DNA of 64,000 bases from AP-15 sp963772965 (GTDB taxonomy: Bacteria > Pseudomonadota > Alphaproteobacteria > ATCC43930 > CGMCC-115725): positions 1 through 64,000 of the forward strand of contig CAVYZU010000003.1 of NCBI GenBank assembly GCA_963772965.1, written 5' to 3'. A program made the position numbers and the translations under genes. The notes beneath the pieces were generated by a model. The model had not been told where the DNA came from. It did not search any database and saw only the letters and a list, made by a program, of their open reading frames with translations. Below, piece after piece: positions 37,148-47,737 of this stretch; within the stretch, counting starts at the first letter, position 1, and the number at the start of each line of letters is the position of its first letter.

Positions 37148-37381
37148 GGCTCGCTCCCCTCGCAAATCTCGATTACGCTCGATCTGCGTCTCGATCGCCG
37201 GGTACTTCTTCGTCACGTTTCTCCCTGGCACTCAGAGCATAGCCCTCGCTTGTGAGAGCAGGACTGCTGGGACGCCGCTACTCGTTCCCCTGCCGCGCCG
37301 GCATTTCGCAGGAAAGTGCGGGCCTGCCTTTTGATCACACGAAGTTCGAACCGCGATACCGGGCGAGGTCGTCGGCCGCTT

Positions 37382-37395
37382 TGATCTATGTCAAG
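37382..37395 (+). promoter_or_regulatory. FNR/ANR-like binding site
   Basis: TTGATCTATGTCAA fits the TTGAT-N4-GTCAA pattern of ANR/DNR-type regulators. It lies in the gap between the divergent phaB and alcohol dehydrogenase genes, 200 bases from the latter, and could serve both. Confidence 0.6.
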
Positions 37396-37594
37396 GCTTA
37401 GGCGTGATCCCATAAGCTAGTTTATGCGGCCGCCAATGCGGCGTCGGTCCATTGTCATTCATAGAAAAAAGCAATGGCCCAAACCGAGCTGGCTAGAGCG
37501 CTCATTGCCAAACACAACGAGTATTGGCGACGGTGGCGGGGATTGAGCAGGATCGACGCGGAGCATAGCGGCCTGTTTGGACCGATTGGAGGAC

Positions 37595-38635
37595 ATGATG
37601 AAGGCACTCGTCTATCAAGGCCCGGGCAAGAAGGCGCTCGAGGAACGGCCGGTCCCGGAAATTAAGGCGCCTACTGACGCCATCGTAAAGATCGTCAAGA
37701 CCACGATCTGCGGCACCGACCTGCATATCCTCAAGGGTGACGTCCCGAGTTGTGCACCCGGTCGGATTTTGGGTCACGAGGGCGTTGGAGTGGTCAAAAA
37801 GATCGGTCCTGGGGTGACCGTCTTTCATCCGGGCGACCACGTCCTGATCTCCTGCATCTCCGCTTGTGGCCGATGTGAATATTGCCGTCGAGGGATGTAT
37901 TCACATTGCACGACCGGCGGTTGGATCCTCGGCAATCAGATCGACGGCACCCAGGCCGAATACGTCCGCATTCCGCACGCCGACACGAGCCTCTATCCGA
38001 TTCCGAGGGGCGCCGACGAAGAGGCGCTGGTCATGCTCAGCGACATCCTGCCGACGGGCTTCGAATGCGGCGTGCTCAACGGCGACGTCGAGCCGGGCAG
38101 CACGGTTGCTATCGTCGGCGCTGGTGGGATCGGGCTCGCGGCGCTGCTGACGGCGCAATTCTACTCACCGGCCGAGATCATCATGATCGATCTCGACGAG
38201 AATTGTTTGCAGGTGGCGAAACGCTTTGGTGCGACAGCGACGGTCAACGCGGCCGATGGCAGGGCGGCCGAAGCGGTGATGAAGATGACCAGCGGCCGCG
38301 GCGTCGACACCGCCATCGAGGCGGTGGGTGTACCGGCCTCGTTTGTCACCTGCGAGGACATCGTGGCGCCGGGCGGCACCATCGCCAATATCGGCGTGCA
38401 CGGCGTCAAGGTCGATCTCCACCTCGAGCGCTTGTGGGATCGGAACATCACGATCACAACGCGTTTGGTGGACACAGTCACCACGCCCATGCTGTTGAAG
38501 ACCGTGCAGTCGCGAAAGCTCGATCCGAAGCTGCTAATCACCCACCATTTCAAGCTCGACCAGATCCAGGACGCCTACGAAACGTTTGGACACGCGGCGA
38601 GCAGCCACGCGCTAAAGGTGATCATCGAGCCTTAG
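37595..38635 (+). CDS. Zinc-dependent alcohol dehydrogenase
   Basis: This 346-residue medium-chain dehydrogenase has catalytic zinc ligands in TTICGTDLHILKG (Cys) and ILGHEGVGVV (His-Glu). The structural zinc site is CGRCEYCRRGMYSHC, and the cofactor site is VAIVGAGGIGLAALL followed by MIDLDENCLQVAKRFGA. It resembles isopropanol/secondary alcohol dehydrogenases and probably oxidises or reduces small alcohols and aldehydes. A GGAGG lies just before two tandem ATG codons (37595, 37598). The FNR-like box upstream suggests a fermentative role. Confidence 0.88.
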   Translation: MMKALVYQGPGKKALEERPVPEIKAPTDAIVKIVKTTICGTDLHILKGDVPSCAPGRILGHEGVGVVKKIGPGVTVFHPGDHVLISCISACGRCEYCRRGMYSHCTTGGWILGNQIDGTQAEYVRIPHADTSLYPIPRGADEEALVMLSDILPTGFECGVLNGDVEPGSTVAIVGAGGIGLAALLTAQFYSPAEIIMIDLDENCLQVAKRFGATATVNAADGRAAEAVMKMTSGRGVDTAIEAVGVPASFVTCEDIVAPGGTIANIGVHGVKVDLHLERLWDRNITITTRLVDTVTTPMLLKTVQSRKLDPKLLITHHFKLDQIQDAYETFGHAASSHALKVIIEP

Positions 38636-38781
38636 CCACAGCGCTGAAACGCTGCAGCTTATCGTTTAAATTTCCAGTGGACGGTGTGATCTGATCGCTG
38701 CCCTCCAAGGACTAGGCCGAAGGTTGGGCTCCGCGCCGAGCGGCGGCTCGCGGTCTGGCTTAGCAGCATTTAGTTCGGTCA

Positions 38782-38795
38782 TTGATCTGGCTCAA
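38782..38795 (+). promoter_or_regulatory. FNR-like binding site (one half site imperfect)
   Basis: TTGATCTGGCTCAA lies 60 bases ahead of the gene at 38855, with one departure from the usual second half site. It resembles the boxes at 37382 and 48641. Confidence 0.5.
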
Positions 38796-38854
38796 GGACG
38801 CCGGATGCAAATTCTTCGCCCAATCCGTCCTGTCCGCGGAACGCAATAGGGGGG

Positions 38855-40799
38855 GTGAACGTGACGTCCAAAACGGCAATTGTCGAACGCCTCGGCGAAA
38901 ACGCGGTGCTGCTTCCCTCGCTAATCGGCGATGCGTTGACCGCCAATGACAGGATTAAGTTTTCCCTGAGCCTGCTTCAGGAAGCCGCCTTGCAGGCGCA
39001 GATGCCGGACCGTAAGGCACGCCATTTCGAAGTGGATGCGCCAGCCACAGGCCTGGGTCATCTCGCCCCCGACGCCATTGTCGCCGGCGCCCGCCAACTC
39101 GGCCCCGGGCGTTTACTGATACCTGGGGTCCACGAATTGCTCACCAGCCTCGCTGGCGATCTTGCTGCGATGCTCGCCCCTCTCAAGGCAGCGGACGATG
39201 AAGCCGATCGGCCTTTGGTCGCCAGAGTCGCGGTCGTAACCAAGTCAATCCCCGCAGCCGAAGACGATCAGCTTGATTTGCACACGATAGATGAATTGAC
39301 CTCGGCTAGTCGCGGAGAACAAGACAGCGTTCATCTGCTCGTGATGGATCTTTCACAAGGCACTCAATCGCCTGGTGACCGAGACCGCCGTCGAGACCCT
39401 GGACGGCGCTCAGGTGCACTCCCTCACAGAGCGCGATCGTCTCACCGTGCAGGCGTTCATGCGCGGGGTCCATCGTACCGCTCCGCTCGCCTTTGGACAC
39501 CCGGGCCTCGGCACGACCGCCGTACGCGCCGCCGGAGCACTAATAATTCAAAATGACATCGGCGCCACGGACGCGCACGTATTGGTTGTCCATGTCAAGC
39601 CGGCTGAGGTGACGATCACCTACACCGATGTCCACCGGTCGCGGACAAAGTTCTTCATCTCCCTATTTGATGGGCAGGGCGTGTCATGGAGCCCGCTCGC
39701 TGAGCAGCGAGCATCAGGGTTCGAAGCTGACCTCTTCTATCTTCTCACAGGGCGTTACTCGGCCAGAGACGATCAAGCGCTCGATCGCTTTCTGGAGGTT
39801 CTCGGATCTCGCATCGTCTTCCTCATCGATTGGAATAAAGGACGCAAAGCACTTCAGACCTTTGTTGGCAAGAACGCGGCGATCGACTTGCTGAGATGGG
39901 CAGCAAAGCATGATTTCGGGCACCGTGCCTTCCTCGCTCTGGGCGGTATGGATCTGATCTTGGAGGCCGTCGACCGCGTTGCGTCCGGGCGGATTCCCTA
40001 TGGGATTCGGCTCGATCACGCGCTTGGTCCCGCCGAATGCCTGGAGTTCGCCCAGAACGTGTTGCGCGATGCAAGTCAGGGGCTTGCCGCCGGGCGAACT
40101 GCGCGGCTCATTCGCGATCAAATCCAGGCCGATCTTGCGCGGCGCTTTGAGACCGCCGAGAGCTCGGTCTTGACACTGCTTGTCCGTCACTTGGGCCTGT
40201 CGCGAATGCTCGCCGGCGCGATCAGCGACCTGCTCTCCACGCCCGGCTTTACCACACCGGCAGAAAGGCAAGCCCTCGCGCGTCGTGGCAAGCAGGTTGA
40301 GGAGAAGGCCGACCGGTTGACCGTCGCCGCCCGCGAGGTCGCAGCGCGAACTAGCAATACCACACAGCTGCGGCCGCTGATCGACGAAGTCGAAAATACA
40401 ATGGATGCGTTAGAGCAATGCGCCTACTACTTTGGTCTGTTGCCCGACGCTGATAAGCTCGATTTCGAGACGGGGCCGTTGGTCCGGCTCTCAGAAATCG
40501 TCACCGACAGTGTCGGACAGCTTGTTCGCGCGGTCGAGGCGGCCTCGCGATTGCCCAAGGGCCAGCGCGCCGATGCGATCAGTTCGCTGCAGTCAATCGA
40601 CGCGGTGATCACTGACGAACGGACGCCGGACGCTGCGGAACGCGACACTGTTGCGGCATTTATGGCTTCCCCCCATAGCGACATCAGAGCGCCGCTGTTG
40701 GGCCTCGAAATCGCTCGCTTGCTAGAAATCGCGACCGATCACCTGGCGCATTCGGCACTTTCCTTGCGCGATCGCGTACTTGAGGAGCTGACCGCATGA
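38855..40799 (+). pseudogene. Uncharacterised protein with PhoU-like C-terminal helices, one frameshift
   Basis: The first frame (MNVTSKTAIVERLGENAVLL to DSVHLLVMDL) runs off at about 39355. Removing one T in the TTT there joins it to the frame HKALNRLVTETAVETLDGAQ that ends at 40799, giving about 647 residues. The middle part (TDAHVLVVHVKPAEVTITYT, then RSRTKFFISLFDG) has no family I recognise. The last 250 residues are helical, with EEKADRLTVAAREVAARTSN and DEVENTMDALEQCAYYFGLL, resembling DUF47/PhoU-like bundles. It overlaps the truncated PPDK gene by four bases (ATGA), so the two are translationally coupled and probably act together. Confidence 0.6.
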
Positions 40800-42430
40800 G
40801 CGGCGACTTACCATTTTTCATCGGGATCGCCGGCAGCACCAAGGAACTGACCCCGGAGATCTCCGGGTCAAAGGCGGCAGAGCTGTCGCGCATGAGCAGG
40901 CTGGGCTTGAATGTGCCGCCGGCTTTTGTCCTGCCGACCACGCTGTGTGAGCCAGCCAATTGCCAGGATCCGAAGGCGCTTGCGGCTCTCGATAATGGAT
41001 TGCGCGACGGCATCGCCTGGCTGGAAGAGACGACCGATCGACGCTTTGGCGACGAACGCAGGCCGCTCTTCGTCTCGGTCCGATCCGGTGCTGCGCAGTC
41101 GATGCCAGGCATGATGGAGACCATTCTCGATGTCGGTCTCAATCAGAAGACCGTCCGCGGGCTCATCGGCCTCACCGGTAATCCACGCCTTGCCTGGGAC
41201 AGTTACCGCCGGTTCATCCAGATGTACGCCGAAGTGGTCGAAGGTACTCCTGCCGAGGCATTCGAGGCACGCCTCGCCGCAATGATCCGGTCCGAAGACG
41301 TTCCTGCTGAAGGCGATCTCGACCCGGAGGCGTTCGAAAGGTTGACACACGAGTTTCGCGACATCGCATCGCGCGCCCTCGGCCAAGCGATCCCCGACGC
41401 GCCAATGGAGCAAGTCCGAGCGGCGGCGCGCGCGGTCTATCGCTCCTGGGGAAGCCCGCGCGCAATCGAGTATCGGCGGCTCAACAAACTCGACCGACTG
41501 GCTGGCACAGCCGTTACAGTTCAAGCAATGGTGTTCGGCAACGGCGGTGGAAGATCCGGCGCGGGAGTGGCGTTTTCCCGCAATCCGGCAGACGGCGCCA
41601 ACAGGCTTTACGTTGATTTTTTGTTTGATGCGCAAGGCGAGGATGTGGTCGCCGGCCAGCGGATCCCGGGGGATGCGGCAATGTTGGCGGCTCGGCTGCC
41701 CGAGGTGGCTCAGGAACTTGCCGATGGCGCATCGCGCCTTGAAGGGGAATTTCGCGATGTGCAGGACATCGAGTTTACTGTGGAGGAGGGCCGGCTCTTT
41801 TTCTTGCAGACGCGATCCGCCAAGCGCACGCCACGAGCTGCTTTGCGGATTCTTGTCGACCTCGTGCACGAGGGCCTCCTCGATCCCGAGACGGCCCTGA
41901 CACGCGCGAAGGAGATTGACCTCGACCACGTCGGTATCACGCGATTTGCGGACAACGCACCGGCGATAGCCAGAGCCACATCGGCCTCGCCCGGCGTCGC
42001 CACCGGGCGGATCGCGTTCGACAGCGCGCGCGCCAAGGAATTAGCGGGAGAGAAGGAACCTGTCATTCTGGTGCGGCGTGATACGTCTACCGAGGAGGTT
42101 GCCGGATTTGCTGTGGCTTCCGGCATCCTCACCGCCAGCGGCGGACGCACTGCGCATGCCGCAGTTGTTGCGCGTCAGCTCGGCAAAGTCTGTCTGGTCG
42201 GTTGCCGCGAATTGAAGATCCATTCCAGTGGATCTGGCGGGGAGATCGGCGGACACCAGATCAAAGAAGGGGATTGGATTTCGCTCGACGGCGAAACCGG
42301 TGAAGTCGCGCTCGGCCGACAAAACATTGTCGTTCAGATGCCGGAAGCTGAGCTTGCAGAGATCGATACTTGGCGCCGCGGTTTACCATCGACGGTTGCG
42401 ACCGCCGAGCAAGCGCCGGCCAGTTGCTAG
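40796..42430 (+). CDS. Pyruvate phosphate dikinase-like protein lacking the PEP/pyruvate barrel
   Basis: This 544-residue protein has the PPDK ATP-grasp domain (FVSVRSGAAQSMPGMMETIL near residue 90; VAFSRNPADGANRLYVDF; DIEFTVEEGRLFFLQTRSAK). The swivelling phosphohistidine domain follows (TASGGRTAHAAVVARQLGKV; His near residue 455). It ends soon after, at residue 544, whereas complete PPDK is about 880 residues with a C-terminal PEP-binding barrel. The ending is a normal stop with no trace of the missing domain, so this looks like a designed short form. It could phosphorylate itself and pass phosphate to a partner. The PhoU-like protein encoded upstream with an ATGA overlap is the obvious candidate. 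Confidence 0.8.
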   Translation: MSGDLPFFIGIAGSTKELTPEISGSKAAELSRMSRLGLNVPPAFVLPTTLCEPANCQDPKALAALDNGLRDGIAWLEETTDRRFGDERRPLFVSVRSGAAQSMPGMMETILDVGLNQKTVRGLIGLTGNPRLAWDSYRRFIQMYAEVVEGTPAEAFEARLAAMIRSEDVPAEGDLDPEAFERLTHEFRDIASRALGQAIPDAPMEQVRAAARAVYRSWGSPRAIEYRRLNKLDRLAGTAVTVQAMVFGNGGGRSGAGVAFSRNPADGANRLYVDFLFDAQGEDVVAGQRIPGDAAMLAARLPEVAQELADGASRLEGEFRDVQDIEFTVEEGRLFFLQTRSAKRTPRAALRILVDLVHEGLLDPETALTRAKEIDLDHVGITRFADNAPAIARATSASPGVATGRIAFDSARAKELAGEKEPVILVRRDTSTEEVAGFAVASGILTASGGRTAHAAVVARQLGKVCLVGCRELKIHSSGSGGEIGGHQIKEGDWISLDGETGEVALGRQNIVVQMPEAELAEIDTWRRGLPSTVATAEQAPASC

Positions 42431-42816
42431 AGCGGCGTGAGCCACGACTTGATGGTCTGTTCGGCCAATGCCAACTGCTCATCTTTTCGATCAAATTGAT
42501 CGCGATGTTGTCGACATTAGCCAGCGGGCTGCCTTGTTGTCGCTGCCGGGTTTTGCACAAGGGCTCGCGATCACCGACGGGAGCTAGCGCGATTTATCCA
42601 ACCGCATGTCGACCCTCAGCGAGGCTCGATCATCAGGATGAGGCGTCAGGAGCTAATATGATCACTTGGTTGGTTCGAATAGTGATGTTTATCGCGAGTG
42701 TTGTCACCGGTTGGTTCGTAGCTCGCGATGCTGCCGATTTTGATTTGATCCAATTAGCGGTAGCACTTATGTTGATCATTTTCTTTATTGCGATCGGGGT
42801 ATTCTGGCCATATCTA

Positions 42817-43950
42817 GTGGTATGACCGAAACACAAGATTCCCTCAGTCGAGCTTTTGCGTCATGATGCTGCGATGCGCAGCGATGTTGAAGTCCGGCTT
42901 GGGCCGGGGGATCGGGAGCGGCTTGAGGCAGTGGTGGGCGATCGCAATGCTGTCCAGAAGCATGTGTGGCGAGCGCGGATCATCCTGGCCACGGCAGAAG
43001 GCTGCGGCACCGCCGAGGTGATGCGCCGGGCCGGCGTGTCGAAACCCTGCGTGTGGCGCTGGCAGCGCCGCTTCATGGAGGCGGGGGTCGATGGCCTGTT
43101 GCACGACAAGACGCGCAAGCCCGGCAAAGCGCCGATCCCCGAGCCGGTCGTCGGGCGATTGATCGCGCTCACGCTCGGCGCGCCACCCGGCGAGACCACC
43201 CATTGGACGAGCCGCGCGATGGCCGACGCCATGGGGCTGGCGGTCAGCACCGTGCAAAAGATCTGGCGCGCCCATGGTCTCGCCCCGCATCGGTTGCAGG
43301 TCTTCAAACTCAGCCGCGACCCGCAGTTTGCCGCCAGGCTGCGCGATGTCGTGGGCCTTTACGTCGACCCTCCGGCGCACAGCCTGGTGCTGTCGGTCGA
43401 TGAGAAGAGCCAGATCCAGGCGCTCGACCGCACTCAGCCGGGGTTGCCGATCAAGCAAGGCCGCGCCGGGACAATGACCCATGATTATATCCGCAACGGC
43501 ACGACCACCCTGTTTGCCGCCCTCAATGTGCTCGACGGCACGGTCATCGGGCAGTGCATGCAGCGCCACCGGCACCAGGAATTCCTGCGCTTTCTCAATC
43601 GCCTCGAGCGCGACATCCCAGCCGGCCGACTGGTCCACGTGATCCTTGACAATTACGGCAGCCACAAGCACCCCAAAGTCAGGGCTTGGCTGGCCCGGCA
43701 CCCGCGCTGGACGTTCCACTTCACCCCCACCTCGGCATCCTGGCTCAACGCCGTCGAGGGCTTTTTTGCCAAGCTAACCCGCCGGCGATTGCAACGCGGC
43801 GTGTTTCACTCCCTCGTCGACCTCCAGGCCGCGATCAACCGTTACCTTGCCCAACACAACCACAGTCCAAAGCCGTTCACCTGGACCGCCGACCCCGACC
43901 GCATCATCGCCGCCGCCAACCGCGGGTACCAAGTGTTAGATTCGATCCAC
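42817..43950 (+). mobile_element. IS630-family element C, copy 2 (1134 bp)
   Basis: It is almost identical to 6807-7940, with TA at 42815-42816 and 43951-43952 in a CTAG target. Being the same type in the same orientation 36 kb away, the pair could recombine and delete the intervening block. Confidence 0.9.
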
Positions 43951-43953
43951 TAG
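42874..43953 (+). CDS. IS630-family transposase (element C, copy 2)
   Basis: It has the same 359-residue DDE transposase as copy 1, with one residue changed (QVLDSIH at the end instead of QVLNSIH). Catalytic acids in SVDEKSQIQAL, HVILDNYGSHKHP and NAVEGFF are present. The stop TAG again uses the target TA. The 18-base upstream TTG start is less likely than this ATG. Confidence 0.9.
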   Translation: MRSDVEVRLGPGDRERLEAVVGDRNAVQKHVWRARIILATAEGCGTAEVMRRAGVSKPCVWRWQRRFMEAGVDGLLHDKTRKPGKAPIPEPVVGRLIALTLGAPPGETTHWTSRAMADAMGLAVSTVQKIWRAHGLAPHRLQVFKLSRDPQFAARLRDVVGLYVDPPAHSLVLSVDEKSQIQALDRTQPGLPIKQGRAGTMTHDYIRNGTTTLFAALNVLDGTVIGQCMQRHRHQEFLRFLNRLERDIPAGRLVHVILDNYGSHKHPKVRAWLARHPRWTFHFTPTSASWLNAVEGFFAKLTRRRLQRGVFHSLVDLQAAINRYLAQHNHSPKPFTWTADPDRIIAAANRGYQVLDSIH

Positions 43954-44075
43954 ACGCCTGGATCAGAACCAGACGTCACCCGGAAAGTCGAGCGACTACG
44001 GCGCAATCTTCCTCGCTGTCCCACGACCCACCCGGGAAGTCCATTTGATCCGCGATCCGCTTCGGAGGCTTGGGT

Positions 44076-44901
44076 CATGTATCGTGACTTATTAATGCAT
44101 GTAGACGCGAGCCGGGCGGGGCGCCGAAGGGTTCAATTCCCCGTCGATCTAGCGACACGCATGGGTGCGCGGCTAGCCGGGCTGCACTCACCCCGCCGGC
44201 GGAGGTGCCACCGCCATACAAGCCGAGCCTCGTTCCGGAGGTGACCGCCGACGTTTCCGCGAGGTTGGCCTTGGAAGCCGGCGCTGCGGCGACATCTTCA
44301 GCGAAGAGGCTATACAGCGCTTGGTTGACGCAAGTTGGTCTGAAGCGGCCGGCGACGTCGTTCGGAGCATCAGCGAAAGGGCTCGCTACGTCGATCTGGT
44401 TATCCTCGGCCAATACGAGGCACGAGGCACGCCTCAGAGCCATCCGTTGCCGATCGGTCACTCGGCCTTCTTGCGGTGCGGTCGCCCGGTCCTGGTCGTG
44501 CCCGCTGCTACTCAACCGAACGCTCTGGCGAACATTGTCGTTGCCTGGACGGCAGCCGCGAAGCCGTCAGGGCCGTCCACGATGCCTTACCACTCTTGCG
44601 CTTGTCGAAAGTCAGTGCAAGTCGTAAAGATGATCACTCCCTCCGGCGGATGACGACGAGATCGATCTGTAGAACTTGTCGGCGCACTTGGCTAAGCATG
44701 GCATCGACGTCGGGCCGAACGTTCTGCAAATCAGGACCGCCAAAGAACACAAGTCACTGCAAACGCAGATCGCAGACGGACAATACGATCTGTTGGCGAT
44801 GGGCGGATACTCGCACACGATGTGGCGAGAATTCATTTTCGGCGGCGTCTACCCAATCAATCCTCTTGTCGTCAGAAATCCCCGTGCTTGTCTCGCACTA
44901 G
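44076..44901 (+). pseudogene. Universal stress protein (UspA family), multiple frameshifts
   Basis: The start MYRDLLMHVDASRAGRRRVQ, the middle ARYVDLVILGQYEARGTPQS with RCGRPVLVVPAATQPN, and the end GQYDLLAMGGYSHTMWREFI with IPVLVSH follow the two-domain UspA layout of about 280 residues. They lie in three different frames. Breaks fall near 44205, 44310, 44545 and 44850. USPs of this type accompany low-oxygen regulons, as do the neighbouring genes. As sequenced it cannot be translated. Confidence 0.75.
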
Positions 44902-45136
44902 GCCGCCCGAGAGGCGCCTGCAGAGACAGTGTGCTGCGCCTTGCGACCGGCAGACAGGAACAGCGGCGGACGGGACCGGATGCCCCCCGTATGGAGGCCA
45001 TTTCCGTTCATGCCAGACGTCAATATGAACGCGAAAATGCCAGAACTCCGCACGATCGAACGGACCAGCACGCAGGACCGCACGCAACGGTGGCACCGGC
45101 CAGAAGCGATATGTGGGGGGACAGTATCAGGTGCGG

Positions 45137-47737
45137 TCACGAACGTTCAATCAGCGGCAGGTGCGAGCGCATTAAAGGCGCGGGCGCGATGCCGGCCGAC
45201 CGCCACAGGCGGTAAAATGCCCATTTCGCGCCCTGGGCGAGCAGCAGATAGCTCACGGTCAGCCCTGCAATCGCCAAGAGGAAGGCGGCAGAGGGCGGGG
45301 CAAAGCCAAACCATGCCCCTATCGGCGTGAACGGCAGCACAACTGCAAGCACAACCACCGTAACGGAGGTGGTGGCCAGGAGGGGATGCGGGCGGCTGCG
45401 CAGCGGATTGCGCCGTGTGCGCAGCACGAAGATGACCAGCACTTGGGTGGCCAGTGACTCGATGAACCAGCCGGTCTGGAACAGCGCCTGATTGGCGTGG
45501 AACACCAGCAGTAGCAGACCAAAGGTCAGAAAGTCGAAGACCGAACTCACCGGCCCCATCACCAGCGTAAAGTTGCGGATGAAGCGCATGTCCCAATGCT
45601 CCGGCTTTCCTGTGATCTCGCTGTCGACTTCATCCAGCGGGATCGGCATTTCCGAGACGGCGTAGAGCAGGTTATTGAGCAATATCTGCACCGGCAGCAT
45701 CGGCAGGAACGGCAGGATCAGCGTCGCCCCGGCCATTGAGAACATGTTCCCGAAATTCGAGCTCATTGCCATCATGATGAATTTCATGATATTGCCAAAC
45801 GCACGGCGCCCCTCGGTGACGCCGCTCGCGAGCACGCCGAGGTCCTGCCGCAGCAAAACGATGTCGGCCGCGTCCTTGGCGACATCAACCGCGCTATCGA
45901 CGGAAATACCCACGTCCGAGTTGTGCAGCGATGGCGCGTCATTGATGCCGTCACCAAGAAAGCCGACCACATGGCCGGATCGCTTCAACCCGAGAATGAT
46001 GCGGTTCTTTTAAGTCGGCGTGACCCGGCAGAACAAATTCGTCTCCTCCAGCCGCGCGGCGAGCACTTCGTCGCTGAGCGCTTCTATCTCGGTGCCGGTC
46101 AGCACCCCGAATATCGGAATGCCGAGTTCGGCGCAGACATGCCGCGTTACGCGCTCATTGTCGCCGGTGAGAATCTTGACGTGAACGCCCTCGGCGCCAA
46201 GCGCGGCGATGGCCGGCCCCGCGCCTGCTTTTGGCGGATCGAAGAAGACGACGAAACCGGCGAAGATCAAATCTCGTTCGTCGGCCACCGTTGCCCCCGG
46301 ACGGTCGGGCCCGAGTTCGCGCCACGCGACGCCAAGTGCGCGAAACCCCTCCACGCTGAGCCCCTCGAAGACTTTTGCCGCGCGGGTCCGTGCCAAATCA
46401 TCGAGCGGCAGAAGCTCGGCTTTACCGGGCTCTTCGAACCGGGTGGCGAGCTTGATGACATCTTCGGGTGCACCCTTGGTGATCAGGAGGCGGTCACCCT
46501 TGTGCTCCACGAGCACCGAAACACGGCGTCGCTGAAAATCGAACGGCACTTCGTCGATCTTGGCCCAGCCCGCGCCGCGCGGCGGGCCGGATTCGACGAT
46601 CGCGGTGTCGAGCGGGTTTCTTAATCCGGCCTGGAAATGGCTGTTGAGCCAGGCCAGATCGAGTACGTGTTCGCTGTCGGTGCCAGAGAGCGCCACCTGT
46701 CGCGCAAGCCTCATCTTGGCCTCGGTGAGAGTCCCGGTCTTGTCTGTGCACAGCACATCCATGCTGCCCAAGTCATGGATCGCACCGAGCCGTTTCACGA
46801 TCACCTGCGCTTTGGCCATGCGGATGGCTCCGCGCGCGAGCGTCACCGAGACGATCATTGGCAAGAGTTCGGGAGTGAGCCCGACGGCGAGGGCCACGGC
46901 GAACAGAAAGCTTTCCAGCCACGGCCGGTGGAACAGCAAATTGATCAGCAGTACAAACAGCACGAGGATCTCGGTAAAGCGGACAATCAGCACGCCAAAT
47001 CTGTAAGTGCCCTGTTCTAAGGCGGAGGGCGGTGGCGCCCGCCGCAAGCTGCTGCTGATCTCGCCGAGTTGGGTTGAAAGGCCGGTAACGCAGACCATCA
47101 GCCGGGCCGAACCGTTCATCACCGAGCTGCCCATAAAGGCGGCATTCGTTGCTCCGCCGATTTCCGGGCTGTCAATGCCTTCATTGCGCGGGTGCTTTTC
47201 CGCCGGGTAGGACTCCCCAGTCAATAATGCCTCGTTCACAAAAAAATCCTTGGCCTCGAGGACACGCCCATCCGCCGGAACCAGGTCCCCAGCGGCCAGC
47301 AACACGATATCACCAGGGACGAGATCCGGCCCCGGCACCGTAACCTCGCGCCCGTCGCGCAAGACCTGCTCCTTGAGCGCCACCGCAACCTTGAGATGCT
47401 CGGCAGCCTGCTCGGCGCGGTATTCCTGGACGGTGTCGAGCGCCGCGCTCATCAGCACGATTGTCGAAATAATAATGAAGCTGGGAAGATCACCGGTGAG
47501 CGCCGAAGTCGCCGCTGCCACCAGCAGAATGATGACCAGAGGGTTGCGAAACCGACTGAGGAATTTAAGCGGCAGAGACAAACGACGGCGCTTTTCTAGG
47601 GTGTTAGGACCATAGCGGAGCCGGCGTGCGGCGGCCTCGGCGGAGCTGAGGCCGTTTTGCCCAACTCCAAGCTGCCGCTCAAGGTCGGCGAGAGGGATCT
47701 GCCAGAATCCCCGCTGGGGTCCGCCATCCGACGTCAT
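45137..47737 (-). pseudogene. mgtA: Mg2+-importing P-type ATPase with an internal stop
   Basis: The frame encodes an MgtA/MgtB-type pump. N-terminal start MTSDGGPQRGFWQIPL, actuator TVPGPDLVPGDIVLLAAGD, phosphorylation site DVLCTDKTGTLTEAKM and a hinge with VVGFLGDGINDAPSLHNSDV. The C-terminal membrane domain carries MSSNFGNMFSMAGATLILPF. A TAA at 46012-46010 replaces the expected Gln codon in RVTPT-stop-KNRIIL. The two halves are in the same frame, about 866 codons in total. A shorter second frame could start at 45988 but would be inactive alone. The ATG near 47737 fits the family better than TTG 47899. Confidence 0.85.

Larger units (their letters stand above)
42658..44048 (+). pseudogene. 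Small two-segment membrane protein, split in frame by IS630
   Basis: Joining 42658-42816 to 43953-44048 gives an 84-residue protein. Two hydrophobic segments (WLVRIVMFIASVVTGWFVA and LAVALMLIIFFIAIGVFWPY) are followed by a polar tail (RTRRHPESRATTAQ). AGGAG precedes the ATG by six bases. The IS630 copy at 42817-43950 entered at CTAG in codon 53. As it stands, the product loses its tail and ends a few residues into the element. The function is unknown. Confidence 0.6.

Noticed and set aside
39375..40799. Treating the second PhoU-like frame as an independent gene
   Set aside because: Continuity of sequence with the first frame across one extra T near 39355, and the lack of a ribosome site, favour one gene with a frameshift.
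42487..42502. Palindrome GATCAAATTGATC upstream of the small membrane protein as an FNR site
   Set aside because: The half sites face the wrong way for FNR (GATCAA..TTGATC), and the match is short enough to arise by chance.
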